The translations under genes were made by a program, and so were the position numbers. From a virus, in the IMG/VR virus record IMGVR_UViG_3300017744_000208, positions 1 through 20,187 of that record: DNA of 20,187 nt; one strand, 5' to 3'. Below the pieces are notes generated by a model. The model was not told where the DNA came from. It was given only the letters and a program-made list of their open reading frames with translations, and ran no database searches. Positions within the stretch are counted from its first letter, which is position 1; each line of letters opens with the position of its first letter. Below, in pieces: positions 8,536 through 15,673 of the stretch.

Positions 8536-10053
8536 ATGGCAGAACTATTTGGGTTTAAGATAGAGCGTTTAGGCACTCAGTCAACCGATCCAAGACAAAA
8601 CATAGTACCTCCACAAGCAGAGGACGGAACACAAACCGTCCCTGCTGGTGGGTTCTTTGCGTCTTACGGTGGGTTCGATACAAATGCTAGAAACGAACTA
8701 GACTTAATAAGAAGATATAGAGAGGTAGCACTACATCCCGAGTGTGACCTTGCAATAGAGGATATTGTTTCAGAAGCAATAGTCTCTAATGAAAATCAAC
8801 AATCAGTACAACTAGATTTAAGTAGAGTAAATTATAGTGATTCAATCAAAAGAAAAATGAGAGAGTCATTTGGTGAGGTACTTAAACTATTAAGTTTTGA
8901 TATAAAAGGACATGACATCTTTAGAAGATGGTATGTTGATGGTAGAGTTTATTATCATAAGATTATAGATAAAGATTCACCAAGATTAGGGATAACAGAA
9001 TTAAGATATATTGATCCTAGAAAGATTAAGAAGATAAGAGAAGTTAGAAAACAAAGAGTAGATGGCGTGCCAGGCTCTTTCTCTTTCTCTGATAAATTTC
9101 AGGAATACTTTATGTATAATGAAAAGGGAATACATCCTACAGCAGCTTCAAACGTAGGTGGATTAAAGATTGCTACAGACGCAATTGCATATTGCCCTTC
9201 TGGTCTTATAGATCAGACACATAATTTAGTTTTATCTTATTTACATAAAGCAATTAAACCTGTCAATCAATTAAGAATGATTGAAGACGCTGTTGTAATA
9301 TACAGAATTGCTCGTGCACCTGAAAGAAGAATATTCTATATTGATGTAGGTAATTTACCTAAGATCAAGGCTGAACAATATTTAAGAGATGTTATGGCTA
9401 GATATAGAAATAAACTTGTATATGACGCAAGTACAGGTGAAGTAAGAGATGACAGAAACTATATGAGTATGTTAGAAGACTTTTGGTTACCTCGTAGAGA
9501 AGGTGGGAGAGGAACTGAAATCACAACTTTACCTGGTGGTCAAAACCTAGGTGAGATACAAGATATAGAATACTTCCAAAGAAAACTATATCGTTCTCTA
9601 AACGTACCTATTAGTAGATTAGAAAGTGGATCAGGATTTAACCTTGGTCGTGCAGCTGAAATTAGTAGAGATGAAGTTAAGTTTACTAAATTTGTAGGCA
9701 GATTAAGAAAAAAATTCTGTATGTTATTCCATGATCTATTAAAAACACAACTTGTTTTAAAAGGTGTTATTGCTCCTGAAGAATGGGACAATATGCAAAA
9801 TGATATTACATACACTTACTTACAAGATGGATACTTTGCTGAACTAAAACATAGTGAGATGATGAGGGAACGAGTGGGTCTTGCTAGAGATTTAGAACAA
9901 TATGTTGGTAAGTATTTTAGTCATCAATATGTAAGAACAAAAATTTTAAAACAAAATGAATTAGAACAAAAAATGATTGATGATGAGATACAGAAAGAAC
10001 AACCTGTAGAACCTGAACAATCAAGTGAAAAAGAGGAAATAAAAGATGAGTAA
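8536..10053 (+). CDS. 20: Portal vertex protein gp20
   Basis: Dodecameric portal that nucleates head assembly and docks the gp17 motor. 505 residues against 524 in T4. Recognisable portal blocks are RYREVALHPECDLAIEDIV (residues ~62-80), LPKIKAEQYLRDVMARYRN (~273-291), and FQRKLYRSLNVPISRLES followed by GFNLGRAAEISRDE (~347-380), the region used as a T4-like diversity marker. The C-terminus is Glu/Lys/Gln rich. A GAGG ribosome site at 8525-8528 precedes the ATG. The last 8 nt (ATGAGTAA) overlap the next gene. Confidence 0.96.
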   Translation: MAELFGFKIERLGTQSTDPRQNIVPPQAEDGTQTVPAGGFFASYGGFDTNARNELDLIRRYREVALHPECDLAIEDIVSEAIVSNENQQSVQLDLSRVNYSDSIKRKMRESFGEVLKLLSFDIKGHDIFRRWYVDGRVYYHKIIDKDSPRLGITELRYIDPRKIKKIREVRKQRVDGVPGSFSFSDKFQEYFMYNEKGIHPTAASNVGGLKIATDAIAYCPSGLIDQTHNLVLSYLHKAIKPVNQLRMIEDAVVIYRIARAPERRIFYIDVGNLPKIKAEQYLRDVMARYRNKLVYDASTGEVRDDRNYMSMLEDFWLPRREGGRGTEITTLPGGQNLGEIQDIEYFQRKLYRSLNVPISRLESGSGFNLGRAAEISRDEVKFTKFVGRLRKKFCMLFHDLLKTQLVLKGVIAPEEWDNMQNDITYTYLQDGYFAELKHSEMMRERVGLARDLEQYVGKYFSHQYVRTKILKQNELEQKMIDDEIQKEQPVEPEQSSEKEEIKDE

Positions 10054-10312
10054 AGAAAATTTAAAAAATTTCGTAGATAACTTGGATAAAGGCGACAATA
10101 CAGAAGCACAGAAAAACTTTAATGACACCATGTCAGATAAGATTGCTGCTTCTTTAGATGACGCTAAAACTGATGTGGCTAAATCTATGTTTACAGGTCA
10201 ACAAGGTGTTATAGCACCTGAGGCTGATCCTTTTACAGGTGATAACATAGAACAATCAGCAGAGGAAACTCCTGCTGAAGAGGTGCCAAGTAATGACCAA
10301 GACGCTCAGTAA
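10046..10312 (+). CDS. 67: Prohead core protein, gp67-like
   Basis: Small prohead core component expected to be incorporated with gp22 and degraded by gp21. 88 residues (T4 gp67: 80). The N-terminal helix pair aligns by eye with T4 gp67: GDNTEAQKNFNDTMSDKI followed by DVAKSMF here, against SNDLVAARKLFAEAMAART and IAIARNFL in T4. The C-terminal half is strongly acidic (many Glu, Asp), as in gp67. It starts in an 8-nt overlap with gp20, preceded by AAGAGG, and sits in the T4 position right after gp20. Similarity is short, so synteny carries much of the weight. Confidence 0.72.
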   Translation: MSKENLKNFVDNLDKGDNTEAQKNFNDTMSDKIAASLDDAKTDVAKSMFTGQQGVIAPEADPFTGDNIEQSAEETPAEEVPSNDQDAQ

Positions 10313-10550
10313 ATTTAGAGAAGAAATAATTACTGACGGCAACGACTACAAGCGGACTAGGCAATATAATAAGTTATCGCCTAAGATGAAAAAAGCTGTA
10401 GATATGGTTTTTAGAGCTGCTGATAAATCAGCAGATGTAATCGCTGACTTTGAGAAGAATGTCAAAGCGGCCTCTAAAATGTATAATGTTAAAGTGAACG
10501 ATTTAATGAAATACTTTGACAAAGAAACATTAACAATTTTAAGAAGATAA
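10293..10550 (+). CDS. Small basic protein in the gp68 position (putative prohead core)
   Basis: 85 residues, helical and basic, with YKRTRQYNKLSPKMKKAVD near residues 19-37 and a C-terminus ending ILRR. Family identity is not certain. It occupies the place of T4 gp68, the second minor prohead core protein (about 141 residues in T4), but is much shorter and I cannot show sequence similarity. It overlaps the gp67-like gene by 20 nt and has a good ribosome site (GAGGTG, about 10 nt upstream of the ATG). Its charge is opposite to that of the acidic gp67-like protein, compatible with both being partners in a core scaffold. Confidence 0.65.
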   Translation: MTKTLSKFREEIITDGNDYKRTRQYNKLSPKMKKAVDMVFRAADKSADVIADFEKNVKAASKMYNVKVNDLMKYFDKETLTILRR

Positions 10551-10568
10551 AGGTAAAGGGAATAGCAT

Positions 10569-10943
10569 ATGGCAATATCAACAAGAACTCTATCAGATAC
10601 TAGAGGTTTTGCAAAAGTATTAGTGGAATTTACAAATGACAGCGCTACCACAACCGTAATTGACGCTTCTGGATTAGACGCACACCAAAATGGTGGGCAG
10701 TTAAAAATTAGAGGTCTAAAATTTGCGCTTACAGGTTACGCTACATTATCATTTATAAAAAATGGTGCAACAGCAGAGAAAGCAATATCACTATCAGGTA
10801 GTGATGTTTATAACGCAGGTACAATTGTGAACTCAGCAGGTGCTGCTACACATGCAACCGATGGTGATATTTCAATCACAACGGTAAGTGCAAGTGGTTA
10901 TGTTGTAATTGAAGTAGTAAAAGACAATTTTAATTATAGTTAA
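10569..10943 (+). CDS. Small beta-rich protein A of a tandem trio (putative virion protein)
   Basis: 124 residues, no recognised family. Composition (Thr, Ser, Gly, Ala, Val) and alternating hydrophobic positions indicate an all-beta fold. Features shared with the next two genes: a start of the type MAIxTxTL, a V-I-D-A-S segment (residues ~30-34), a predicted strand, then LSGSD (75-79), a GDISI segment and a terminal YVVIEV strand. It is the most divergent of the three. No signal peptide or membrane segment. It lies in the head operon between core proteins and the protease, so a capsid decoration or assembly role is inferred only from location. AAAGGG-type ribosome sequence precedes the ATG. 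Confidence 0.72.
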   Translation: MAISTRTLSDTRGFAKVLVEFTNDSATTTVIDASGLDAHQNGGQLKIRGLKFALTGYATLSFIKNGATAEKAISLSGSDVYNAGTIVNSAGAATHATDGDISITTVSASGYVVIEVVKDNFNYS

Positions 10944-10945
10944 TA

Positions 10946-11347
10946 ATGGCGATCACTACTGAAACATTAGCTGATGATAGTAAAAAAGTTATCGTTAAAG
11001 CAAATGGTTTAGGTGGTGAAACAAAACAAACATTATTAGACGCAAGTATTTTATCAGGCGCAACGTCAAGTCCTAACTTGTCAATTGCACACTTGTATTA
11101 CGAGATACTCGGTTCGGGAAATTTAACTTTTTTCTTTGACGCTGAGACAGATGAACAAGCTGCAACACAATTTAGTGGACGTGGTAATTACGGTTTGAAG
11201 AAAAACGAACCACGAATTAAACAAGAAGACACAGGCATAACACTTGTCAATCCGACAGGTGACGTGCTTGTGTCATCTGATAGTACGGTGTCAACATATA
11301 ATATAGTAGTAGAATTTAGAAAAGAAAAAGGATTTACAAATGGCTGA
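10946..11347 (+). CDS. Small beta-rich protein B of a tandem trio (putative virion protein)
   Basis: 133 residues, not recognised. It shares a layout with the following protein C: LLDAS (30-34 here; VDAS in C), HLYYEI (49-54; KLYYSI in C), FFDAET near 63-68 (IWDGET in C), a Phe/Leu-Ser-Gly (76-78), NPTGDVLVSS (102-111; TPTGDVLLST in C) and a terminal strand IVVEFRK (IIAEFR in C). That order of matches makes B and C clear paralogs. It starts 2 nt after gene A without an obvious ribosome site, suggesting coupled translation, and overlaps gene C by 8 nt. Confidence 0.75.
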   Translation: MAITTETLADDSKKVIVKANGLGGETKQTLLDASILSGATSSPNLSIAHLYYEILGSGNLTFFFDAETDEQAATQFSGRGNYGLKKNEPRIKQEDTGITLVNPTGDVLVSSDSTVSTYNIVVEFRKEKGFTNG

Positions 11348-11732
11348 TACAGTTTCAAGCTTAACAATCGCAGATACTTCAGGTGTCAAGTTTACAACTA
11401 AACTTACAAACTTCTCTGACGGTACAGGTGAGAACCTAGTCAAAAAAGTTGACGCTTCTGAATTAACTTTTATGACTGAGGATGGAAATAGAAAAATATC
11501 AAAGTTATATTATTCTATTAATACGTCTGACAGTAAGTCAGCAGTAGAACTTATATGGGATGGCGAAACTAACGCTACCGCAGTTTTATTGTCTGGTCAA
11601 GGTTTTTTCGATTTAAGAGCAGATGGTAATGAGATAACAAATAACTCGACAACACCTACAGGTGATGTTTTACTATCTACAAAAAATTTTGCAAATGGTG
11701 ATAATTACACGATTATTGCCGAGTTTAGATAA
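11340..11732 (+). CDS. Small beta-rich protein C of a tandem trio (putative virion protein)
   Basis: 130 residues, paralog of protein B (see the shared VDAS, LYY, WDGET, LSG, PTGDVL and EFR blocks in the same order). It ends at residue Arg130 after the last beta strand, without the short tail of B. The start ATG at 11340 lies in the ATGGCTGA overlap with gene B and has AAAGG just upstream. A late promoter for gp21 follows 8 nt after its stop, so the trio is transcribed with gp20 and the core genes. A minor virion or decoration role is likely but unproven. Confidence 0.75.
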   Translation: MADTVSSLTIADTSGVKFTTKLTNFSDGTGENLVKKVDASELTFMTEDGNRKISKLYYSINTSDSKSAVELIWDGETNATAVLLSGQGFFDLRADGNEITNNSTTPTGDVLLSTKNFANGDNYTIIAEFR

Positions 11733-11739
11733 TAATTTG

Positions 11740-11747
11740 TATAAATA
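11740..11747 (+). promoter_or_regulatory. T4-type late promoter box upstream of gp21
   Basis: Perfect TATAAATA in the 44-nt gap before the protease gene, giving a predicted leader of about 24 nt. It separates transcription of gp21 from the upstream trio. Confidence 0.78.
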
Positions 11748-11776
11748 TTAGTAGAGAAATTAAGAGATAGATACTT

Positions 11777-12421
11777 ATGAAGCTAATTACCGAAGAAATA
11801 GAACAAGCGGAATACATTGTAGAAGAAACTAATGGCAAAAAAAATTATGCCATCAAAGGTATCTTTATGCAATCTGACATCAAAAATAAAAATGGCAGAA
11901 TGTATCCAAAAGAGATTCTTCAAAGAGAAGTTGTTAGATACAACAGAGAATTTATCAATAAAAACAGAGCATTTGGCGAACTAGGTCATCCAGACGGTCC
12001 CACCGTCAACCTAGAAAGAGTTAGTCATATGATTAAAGCTCTGTATCCAGAAGGCAATAATTTTATCGGAGAAGCAAGAGTCCTAGACACACCATATGGA
12101 AAAATTGTGAAGTCACTTATAGATGAAGGTGCAAGATTAGGCGTTTCTTCCCGAGGTATGGGCACACTATCAAATAGTCAAGGTGCCAATGTAGTCAATA
12201 ACGATTTTTACCTTGCGACAGCAGCTGATATAGTTGCTGATCCATCTGCTCCAGACGCTTTTGTAGAAGGCATAATGGAAGGCAAAGAATGGATTTGGAA
12301 TAATGGGATTTTGAAAGAAGCAGAGGTTAAAGAATTAAAAGTACAGGTTGAGAGTAAAGAACGAATCGCAAGAGCAGAGAAAAATGCTATTGTGTTTGAG
12401 AACTTTCTTAAAAAGCTGTAA
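11777..12421 (+). CDS. 21: Prohead core protease gp21
   Basis: Serine protease that matures the prohead by cleaving gp23 and the core proteins. 214 residues (T4 gp21: 212). Motifs of the phage prohead protease fold are visible: NGRMYPKEIL (39-48), GELGHPDGPTV with the probable catalytic His71, an FIGEARVLDTPYGK block (97-110), and GVSSRGMGTL (122-131) containing the probable nucleophile Ser124/Ser125. ADIVADPSAPDAFVEG follows at 150-165, typical of the family. It has its own late promoter and precedes the scaffold gene as in T4. Catalytic residues appear intact. Confidence 0.95.
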   Translation: MKLITEEIEQAEYIVEETNGKKNYAIKGIFMQSDIKNKNGRMYPKEILQREVVRYNREFINKNRAFGELGHPDGPTVNLERVSHMIKALYPEGNNFIGEARVLDTPYGKIVKSLIDEGARLGVSSRGMGTLSNSQGANVVNNDFYLATAADIVADPSAPDAFVEGIMEGKEWIWNNGILKEAEVKELKVQVESKERIARAEKNAIVFENFLKKL

Positions 12422-12424
12422 TTT

Positions 12425-12432
12425 TATAAATA
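12425..12432 (+). promoter_or_regulatory. T4-type late promoter box upstream of gp22
   Basis: Perfect TATAAATA starting 4 nt after the gp21 stop. The predicted start near 12438 gives a leader of about 58 nt, the longest in the window, which opens with a hairpin. Confidence 0.78.
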
Positions 12433-12438
12433 ATAGTT

Positions 12439-12453
12439 GACTATTTTATAGTC
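12439..12453 (+). promoter_or_regulatory. Hairpin at the 5' end of the gp22 leader
   Basis: GACTAT-TTT-ATAGTC, a perfect 6-bp stem with a 3-nt loop; with one bulged C it extends outward through flanking TTG/CAA. It begins within a base or two of the start site predicted from the late promoter, so it would cap the 5' end of the gp22-gp23 mRNA. No T-run follows, so it is not a terminator. Confidence 0.45.
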
Positions 12454-12495
12454 CAATTATTGCAATTTTAATATAAAAAGAAGAGGAAAACTAAA

Positions 12496-13965
12496 ATGGA
12501 AAACGGTAAAACTGACGCTATGGCGCCGAAAAAAAATGCCGCTCCAGCAGAAGCACCTAAAACTTTAGGGGCAACTATTCAGAATGTTATCACTAAGGCT
12601 ATCACAAGCCCAACTGATGGCAAAATTGATTTCGCACAAGGGGTAAACCACATTACTGGTGACCCACAACAAAAAAGTGCAAAACCTGCTGAGCCAATGC
12701 AATCTCTTAAAGCTAATTACGACATGAAACCTAAGTCTGAAACTTATGAAGACAAGGAAGAAGTTAAAGAAGCTGACGAGAAAGAAAAAGAAAAGATGAT
12801 GAAAGCACAAGCTGACATTAAAAAAATGAACGCTCAAGTAAATGACAAAGAAAAAGAAATGAAAGAAGCAGAAGACCATAAGAAATCTGACATGATCAAA
12901 GCTGAGATTGAAAAGATGAAAGAAACTATGGCTGACAAAGAAAAAGAATTAAAGGCGCAAGCTGATAAGGAAAAAGAAATGTCAGAGGGCGAAATGCCTA
13001 AGGCTGCTTTAGACGCTTTGAAAAAGTCGCAAGACAAAAAAGAAACTGCTCACGATGGTGAGAAGAAAGACATCAAATCTCAAAAAGACAAAGAGATGAA
13101 AGAAGAGTCTGAAGACGAAAAGAAAAAAGAAATCAAAGCAAATAAAGAACACGATAAAGAAGTTAAAGAAGAAGAAGAAAAAGAAGATAAAAAAGAAATC
13201 AAAGCTTCTGCAAAAGATAAAGTAAAAGACATGGATATGAAAGAAGACGTAGCTGCTCTTACAGATGGTGAAGAACTATCGGAAGAGTTTAAAGCAAAAG
13301 CTGCAACGATTTTCGAATCTGCTGTTAAAGCAAAACTTGTAGAAGAAATTGAAAAATTAGAAGGCGAATACGAATCAAAAGTTGCTGATAAAGTTGAAGA
13401 AACTAAATCAGAAATCGTAGAAAAAGTTGACGCTTATCTAAATTACGTTGTCGAGTCTTGGATGAAAGACAACGAATTGGCTATCGAAAAAGGTCTAAAG
13501 GCAGAAATTACTGAAGACTTTATTGGTGGCATGAAGAAACTTTTTGAAACTCATTACATTGATTTACCTGAAAGTAAATTTGATGTTGTTGAGGATCAAG
13601 CTGCAACAATCATTAAGTTAAAAGAAGATATGAACAAAACATTAGAATCTAATGTAGAGTTAAATCAGAAAATTGGCGAATTTGCTAAAGACGACATTAT
13701 AAATGACGTATCTAGTGACCTTGCTGAAACTGAAACTGAAAAACTTAAAGGTTTAGCAGAAAGTATTGAGTATGTGGATGCTGCTGATTATAGAACGAAA
13801 GTAGAAACAATTAAAAATTCTTACTTTCCGAAATCAAAAGCAAGTGATACTGAATCTAATGAAGTAGCTGCAACAGATAACATGACTTCGGATGCTTTTG
13901 TATCTGAGTCAATGGCTGCATACACAGCTGCAATTAGTAAAAACCAAGCTAAGAAGTTATACTAA
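12496..13965 (+). CDS. 22: Prohead scaffold/core protein gp22 with long Lys/Glu-rich N-terminal extension
   Basis: Main scaffold of the prohead, removed by gp21 proteolysis. 489 residues against about 269 for T4 gp22. The last ~237 residues, from about Asp251, resemble canonical gp22, with LSEEFKAKAATIFESAVKAK near 261-280, a helical middle and a C-terminal helix ending KNQAKKLY. Residues ~82-250 are an extreme Lys/Glu/Asp/Met-rich stretch with near-heptad KEKE repeats, predicted as a long charged helix or coiled coil; residues 1-80 are Pro/Ala rich and probably disordered. A candidate gp21 site, FVSE followed by SMAAY, lies at 468-476. GAGG precedes the ATG, and its own late promoter lies upstream. 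Confidence 0.92.
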   Translation: MENGKTDAMAPKKNAAPAEAPKTLGATIQNVITKAITSPTDGKIDFAQGVNHITGDPQQKSAKPAEPMQSLKANYDMKPKSETYEDKEEVKEADEKEKEKMMKAQADIKKMNAQVNDKEKEMKEAEDHKKSDMIKAEIEKMKETMADKEKELKAQADKEKEMSEGEMPKAALDALKKSQDKKETAHDGEKKDIKSQKDKEMKEESEDEKKKEIKANKEHDKEVKEEEEKEDKKEIKASAKDKVKDMDMKEDVAALTDGEELSEEFKAKAATIFESAVKAKLVEEIEKLEGEYESKVADKVEETKSEIVEKVDAYLNYVVESWMKDNELAIEKGLKAEITEDFIGGMKKLFETHYIDLPESKFDVVEDQAATIIKLKEDMNKTLESNVELNQKIGEFAKDDIINDVSSDLAETETEKLKGLAESIEYVDAADYRTKVETIKNSYFPKSKASDTESNEVAATDNMTSDAFVSESMAAYTAAISKNQAKKLY

Positions 13966-13976
13966 TAACTTTTTGG

Positions 13977-13992
13977 TAGTTTAATTAAACTA
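13977..13992 (+). repeat. 16-bp perfect palindrome between gp22 and gp23
   Basis: TAGTTTAATTAAACTA reads the same on both strands and can form an RNA hairpin with a 6-bp stem and AATT loop; CTTT and AAAG further out could add pairs past a GG bulge. It sits in the 52-nt gap in front of the major capsid gene, where no late promoter box is present. It could be an RNA processing or stability element protecting capsid mRNA, or a protein site. Confidence 0.5.
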
Positions 13993-14017
13993 AAAGAGAA
14001 AAAAGGAGAGATAAAAA

Positions 14018-15409
14018 ATGTTTTTATCCGAATCTATACAAAACAAGTGGCAGCCTGTTTTAGACCATCCTGATCTTCCAAAGATCGGTGATAGTTATAA
14101 AAGAGCAGTCACTTCTGTTGTACTAGAGAACCAAGAGAAAAGTTTAAAAGAAGACGCTCAGTTTATGTCTGAGTCGGCTCCTTCAAACGCTACTGGTTCA
14201 TCTATACAAAACTGGAATCCAATTCTTATCAGTTTAGTTAGAAGAGCAATGCCAAATCTTATCGCTTACGATATTTGTGGCGTACAACCTATGTCAGGAC
14301 CAACTGGTCTTATATTTGCAATGAGAAGTAGATTCTCTAGTCAATCTGGCACAGAAGCTTTATTTAACGAAGCTGATTCAGACTTCAGTGGTAGAAATGC
14401 TGCTGGTTCTTCAACGAACACTGGATTCTCACAAACTGCACAGAATGGTGAAAACCCTGCTGTGCTTAATGACGCTCCAATCCCAGCTGCAGGTCCAAAC
14501 TACACAACTGGTACTGGTATGACAACAGCTGCGGCTGAAGCTCTAGGCGATGCTAGCGGAAACGCTTTCGCTGAGATGGCTTTCTCAATTGAGAAATCAA
14601 CTGTGACTGCTAAATCAAGAGCTCTTAAAGCTGAATACACTATGGAACTTGCTCAAGACTTAAAAGCAATCCATGGTTTAGACGCTGAAACAGAATTATC
14701 AAACATCCTATCTGCTGAGATCCTTGCGGAAATCAACAGAGAAGTTGTAAGATCAGTTTACAGAGGCGCTGAAGTAGGTGCTGCTGATAACGATAATTCA
14801 GACGCTGCAATTAACACAACAACTGCTGGTATCTTTGATTTAGATACTGACTCAAACGGAAGATGGTCTGTTGAAAGATTCAAAGGATTAATGTTCCAAG
14901 TAGAGAGAGACGCAAACACTATCGCTCAAAGAACGAGAAGAGGAAAAGGTAATATAATTATCTGTTCTTCAGATGTTGCCTCTGCATTACAAATGGCTGG
15001 TGTTTTAGACTACACTCCTGCGTTAAACAACAATTTAAATGTTGATGACACAGGTAACACTTTTGCTGGTGTATTAAACGGTAAATACAAAGTATATATC
15101 GACCCATATGCTGCAAACTTGGCGTCTAACGCTTCACCTGCTAAACAATACTATGTTGTTGGTTATAAAGGTACTTCACCTTATGACGCTGGTATTTTCT
15201 ATTGCCCATATGTGCCACTACAAATGGTAAGAGCAGTAGGACAAGACTCATTCCAACCAAAAATTGGTTTCAAAACTAGATATGGTCTAGTAGCGAACCC
15301 ATTTGCTGGTAGCGATGTGACTGGTACTGGTTCAATCACTGCTGATGGCTTAACTGCATTATCTTCTAACAGATATTACAGACGAGTACAAGTAGCGAAC
15401 ATCATGTAA
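14018..15409 (+). CDS. 23: Major capsid protein gp23
   Basis: HK97-fold major capsid subunit. 463 residues against 521 in T4, shorter mainly in the region after the N-terminal domain. Very close matches to T4 gp23: RRAMPNLIAYDICGVQPM (residues ~75-92; T4 RRAIPNLIAFDICGVQPM), a LKAEYTMELAQDLKAIHG block, SAEILAEINREVV, GVLNGKYKVYID and FKTRYGLVANPFA. The N-terminal ~52 residues form the probable delta segment removed by gp21, with a candidate cut after Met-Ser-Glu52. A strong GGAG ribosome site precedes the ATG. Codon choice shows more C-ending codons than neighbouring genes, as expected for the most abundant protein. A strong terminator follows. Confidence 0.98.
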   Translation: MFLSESIQNKWQPVLDHPDLPKIGDSYKRAVTSVVLENQEKSLKEDAQFMSESAPSNATGSSIQNWNPILISLVRRAMPNLIAYDICGVQPMSGPTGLIFAMRSRFSSQSGTEALFNEADSDFSGRNAAGSSTNTGFSQTAQNGENPAVLNDAPIPAAGPNYTTGTGMTTAAAEALGDASGNAFAEMAFSIEKSTVTAKSRALKAEYTMELAQDLKAIHGLDAETELSNILSAEILAEINREVVRSVYRGAEVGAADNDNSDAAINTTTAGIFDLDTDSNGRWSVERFKGLMFQVERDANTIAQRTRRGKGNIIICSSDVASALQMAGVLDYTPALNNNLNVDDTGNTFAGVLNGKYKVYIDPYAANLASNASPAKQYYVVGYKGTSPYDAGIFYCPYVPLQMVRAVGQDSFQPKIGFKTRYGLVANPFAGSDVTGTGSITADGLTALSSNRYYRRVQVANIM

Positions 15410-15435
15410 TAGTTTGTGCAAACAAATTCTAAAGA

Positions 15436-15459
15436 GGGGGCTTCGGCCCCCTTTTTTTT
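15436..15459 (+). terminator. Intrinsic terminator after gp23, UUCG tetraloop
   Basis: GGGGGC-TTCG-GCCCCC, a perfect 6-bp G/C stem on a hyperstable cUUCGg tetraloop, followed by eight T. It stands out in this AT-rich region and ends the head operon 27 nt after the gp23 stop. The T-run is on the + side only, so it acts in one direction. Confidence 0.96.
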
Positions 15460-15461
15460 AG

Positions 15462-15469
15462 CATAAATA
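15462..15469 (+). promoter_or_regulatory. Variant late promoter box upstream of the lipoprotein gene
   Basis: CATAAATA directly after the T-run of the gp23 terminator. The expected start, about 6 nt downstream, falls at or next to the ATG at 15475, so transcripts from here would be nearly leaderless. No ribosome site is visible before that ATG. Confidence 0.5.
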
Positions 15470-15474
15470 AAAGT

Positions 15475-15669
15475 ATGAAATATCTACTAATCCTCTTAAC
15501 AATTTTTATAGTTTCTTGTTCGAAACCATCAGTAAGCGTGTGGGATAAATTATGGGATAGAATAGATAATATGAAAGAAGAAGATAAGGTATCAGAGTCA
15601 GATCAAAAACTGATACAAGAAGCGACTGAAAAAGAGTGGCAAGAAGTAGATAAACAAACAGATAAATAG
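15475..15669 (+). CDS. Small predicted lipoprotein
   Basis: 64 residues. Residues 1-14 form a lipoprotein signal (Met-Lys-Tyr, then a Leu/Ile/Phe run) ending in the lipobox I-V-S-C, with the lipidated residue Cys15. The mature part, about 50 residues, is hydrophilic, with Trp-rich VWDKLWDRIDNM and a Glu/Lys/Gln helix at the C-terminus. It would be anchored to a membrane by its N-terminal lipid; the absence of Asp at the position after Cys would permit outer-membrane sorting by the usual rule. No family recognised. Phage lipoproteins of this size include superinfection-exclusion proteins and outer-membrane spanins; neither can be shown here. It lies just behind the capsid terminator and 4 nt before the next gene. 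Confidence 0.72.
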   Translation: MKYLLILLTIFIVSCSKPSVSVWDKLWDRIDNMKEEDKVSESDQKLIQEATEKEWQEVDKQTDK

Positions 15670-15673
15670 TAGT

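Noticed and set aside
12565-13037. Minus-strand ORFs rich in Phe/Ser opposite gp22
   Set aside because: They are the complement of the Lys/Glu repeat (AAA/GAA read as TTT/TTC); no start signal or family. Other minus-strand ORFs in the window are similar shadows.
13698-13705. TATAAATG inside gp22 as a late promoter for gp23
   Set aside because: One mismatch from the core, but inside a coding region about 310 nt from gp23; TATAAATC (102-109) and TATAAATG (19795-19802) occur inside other genes by chance.
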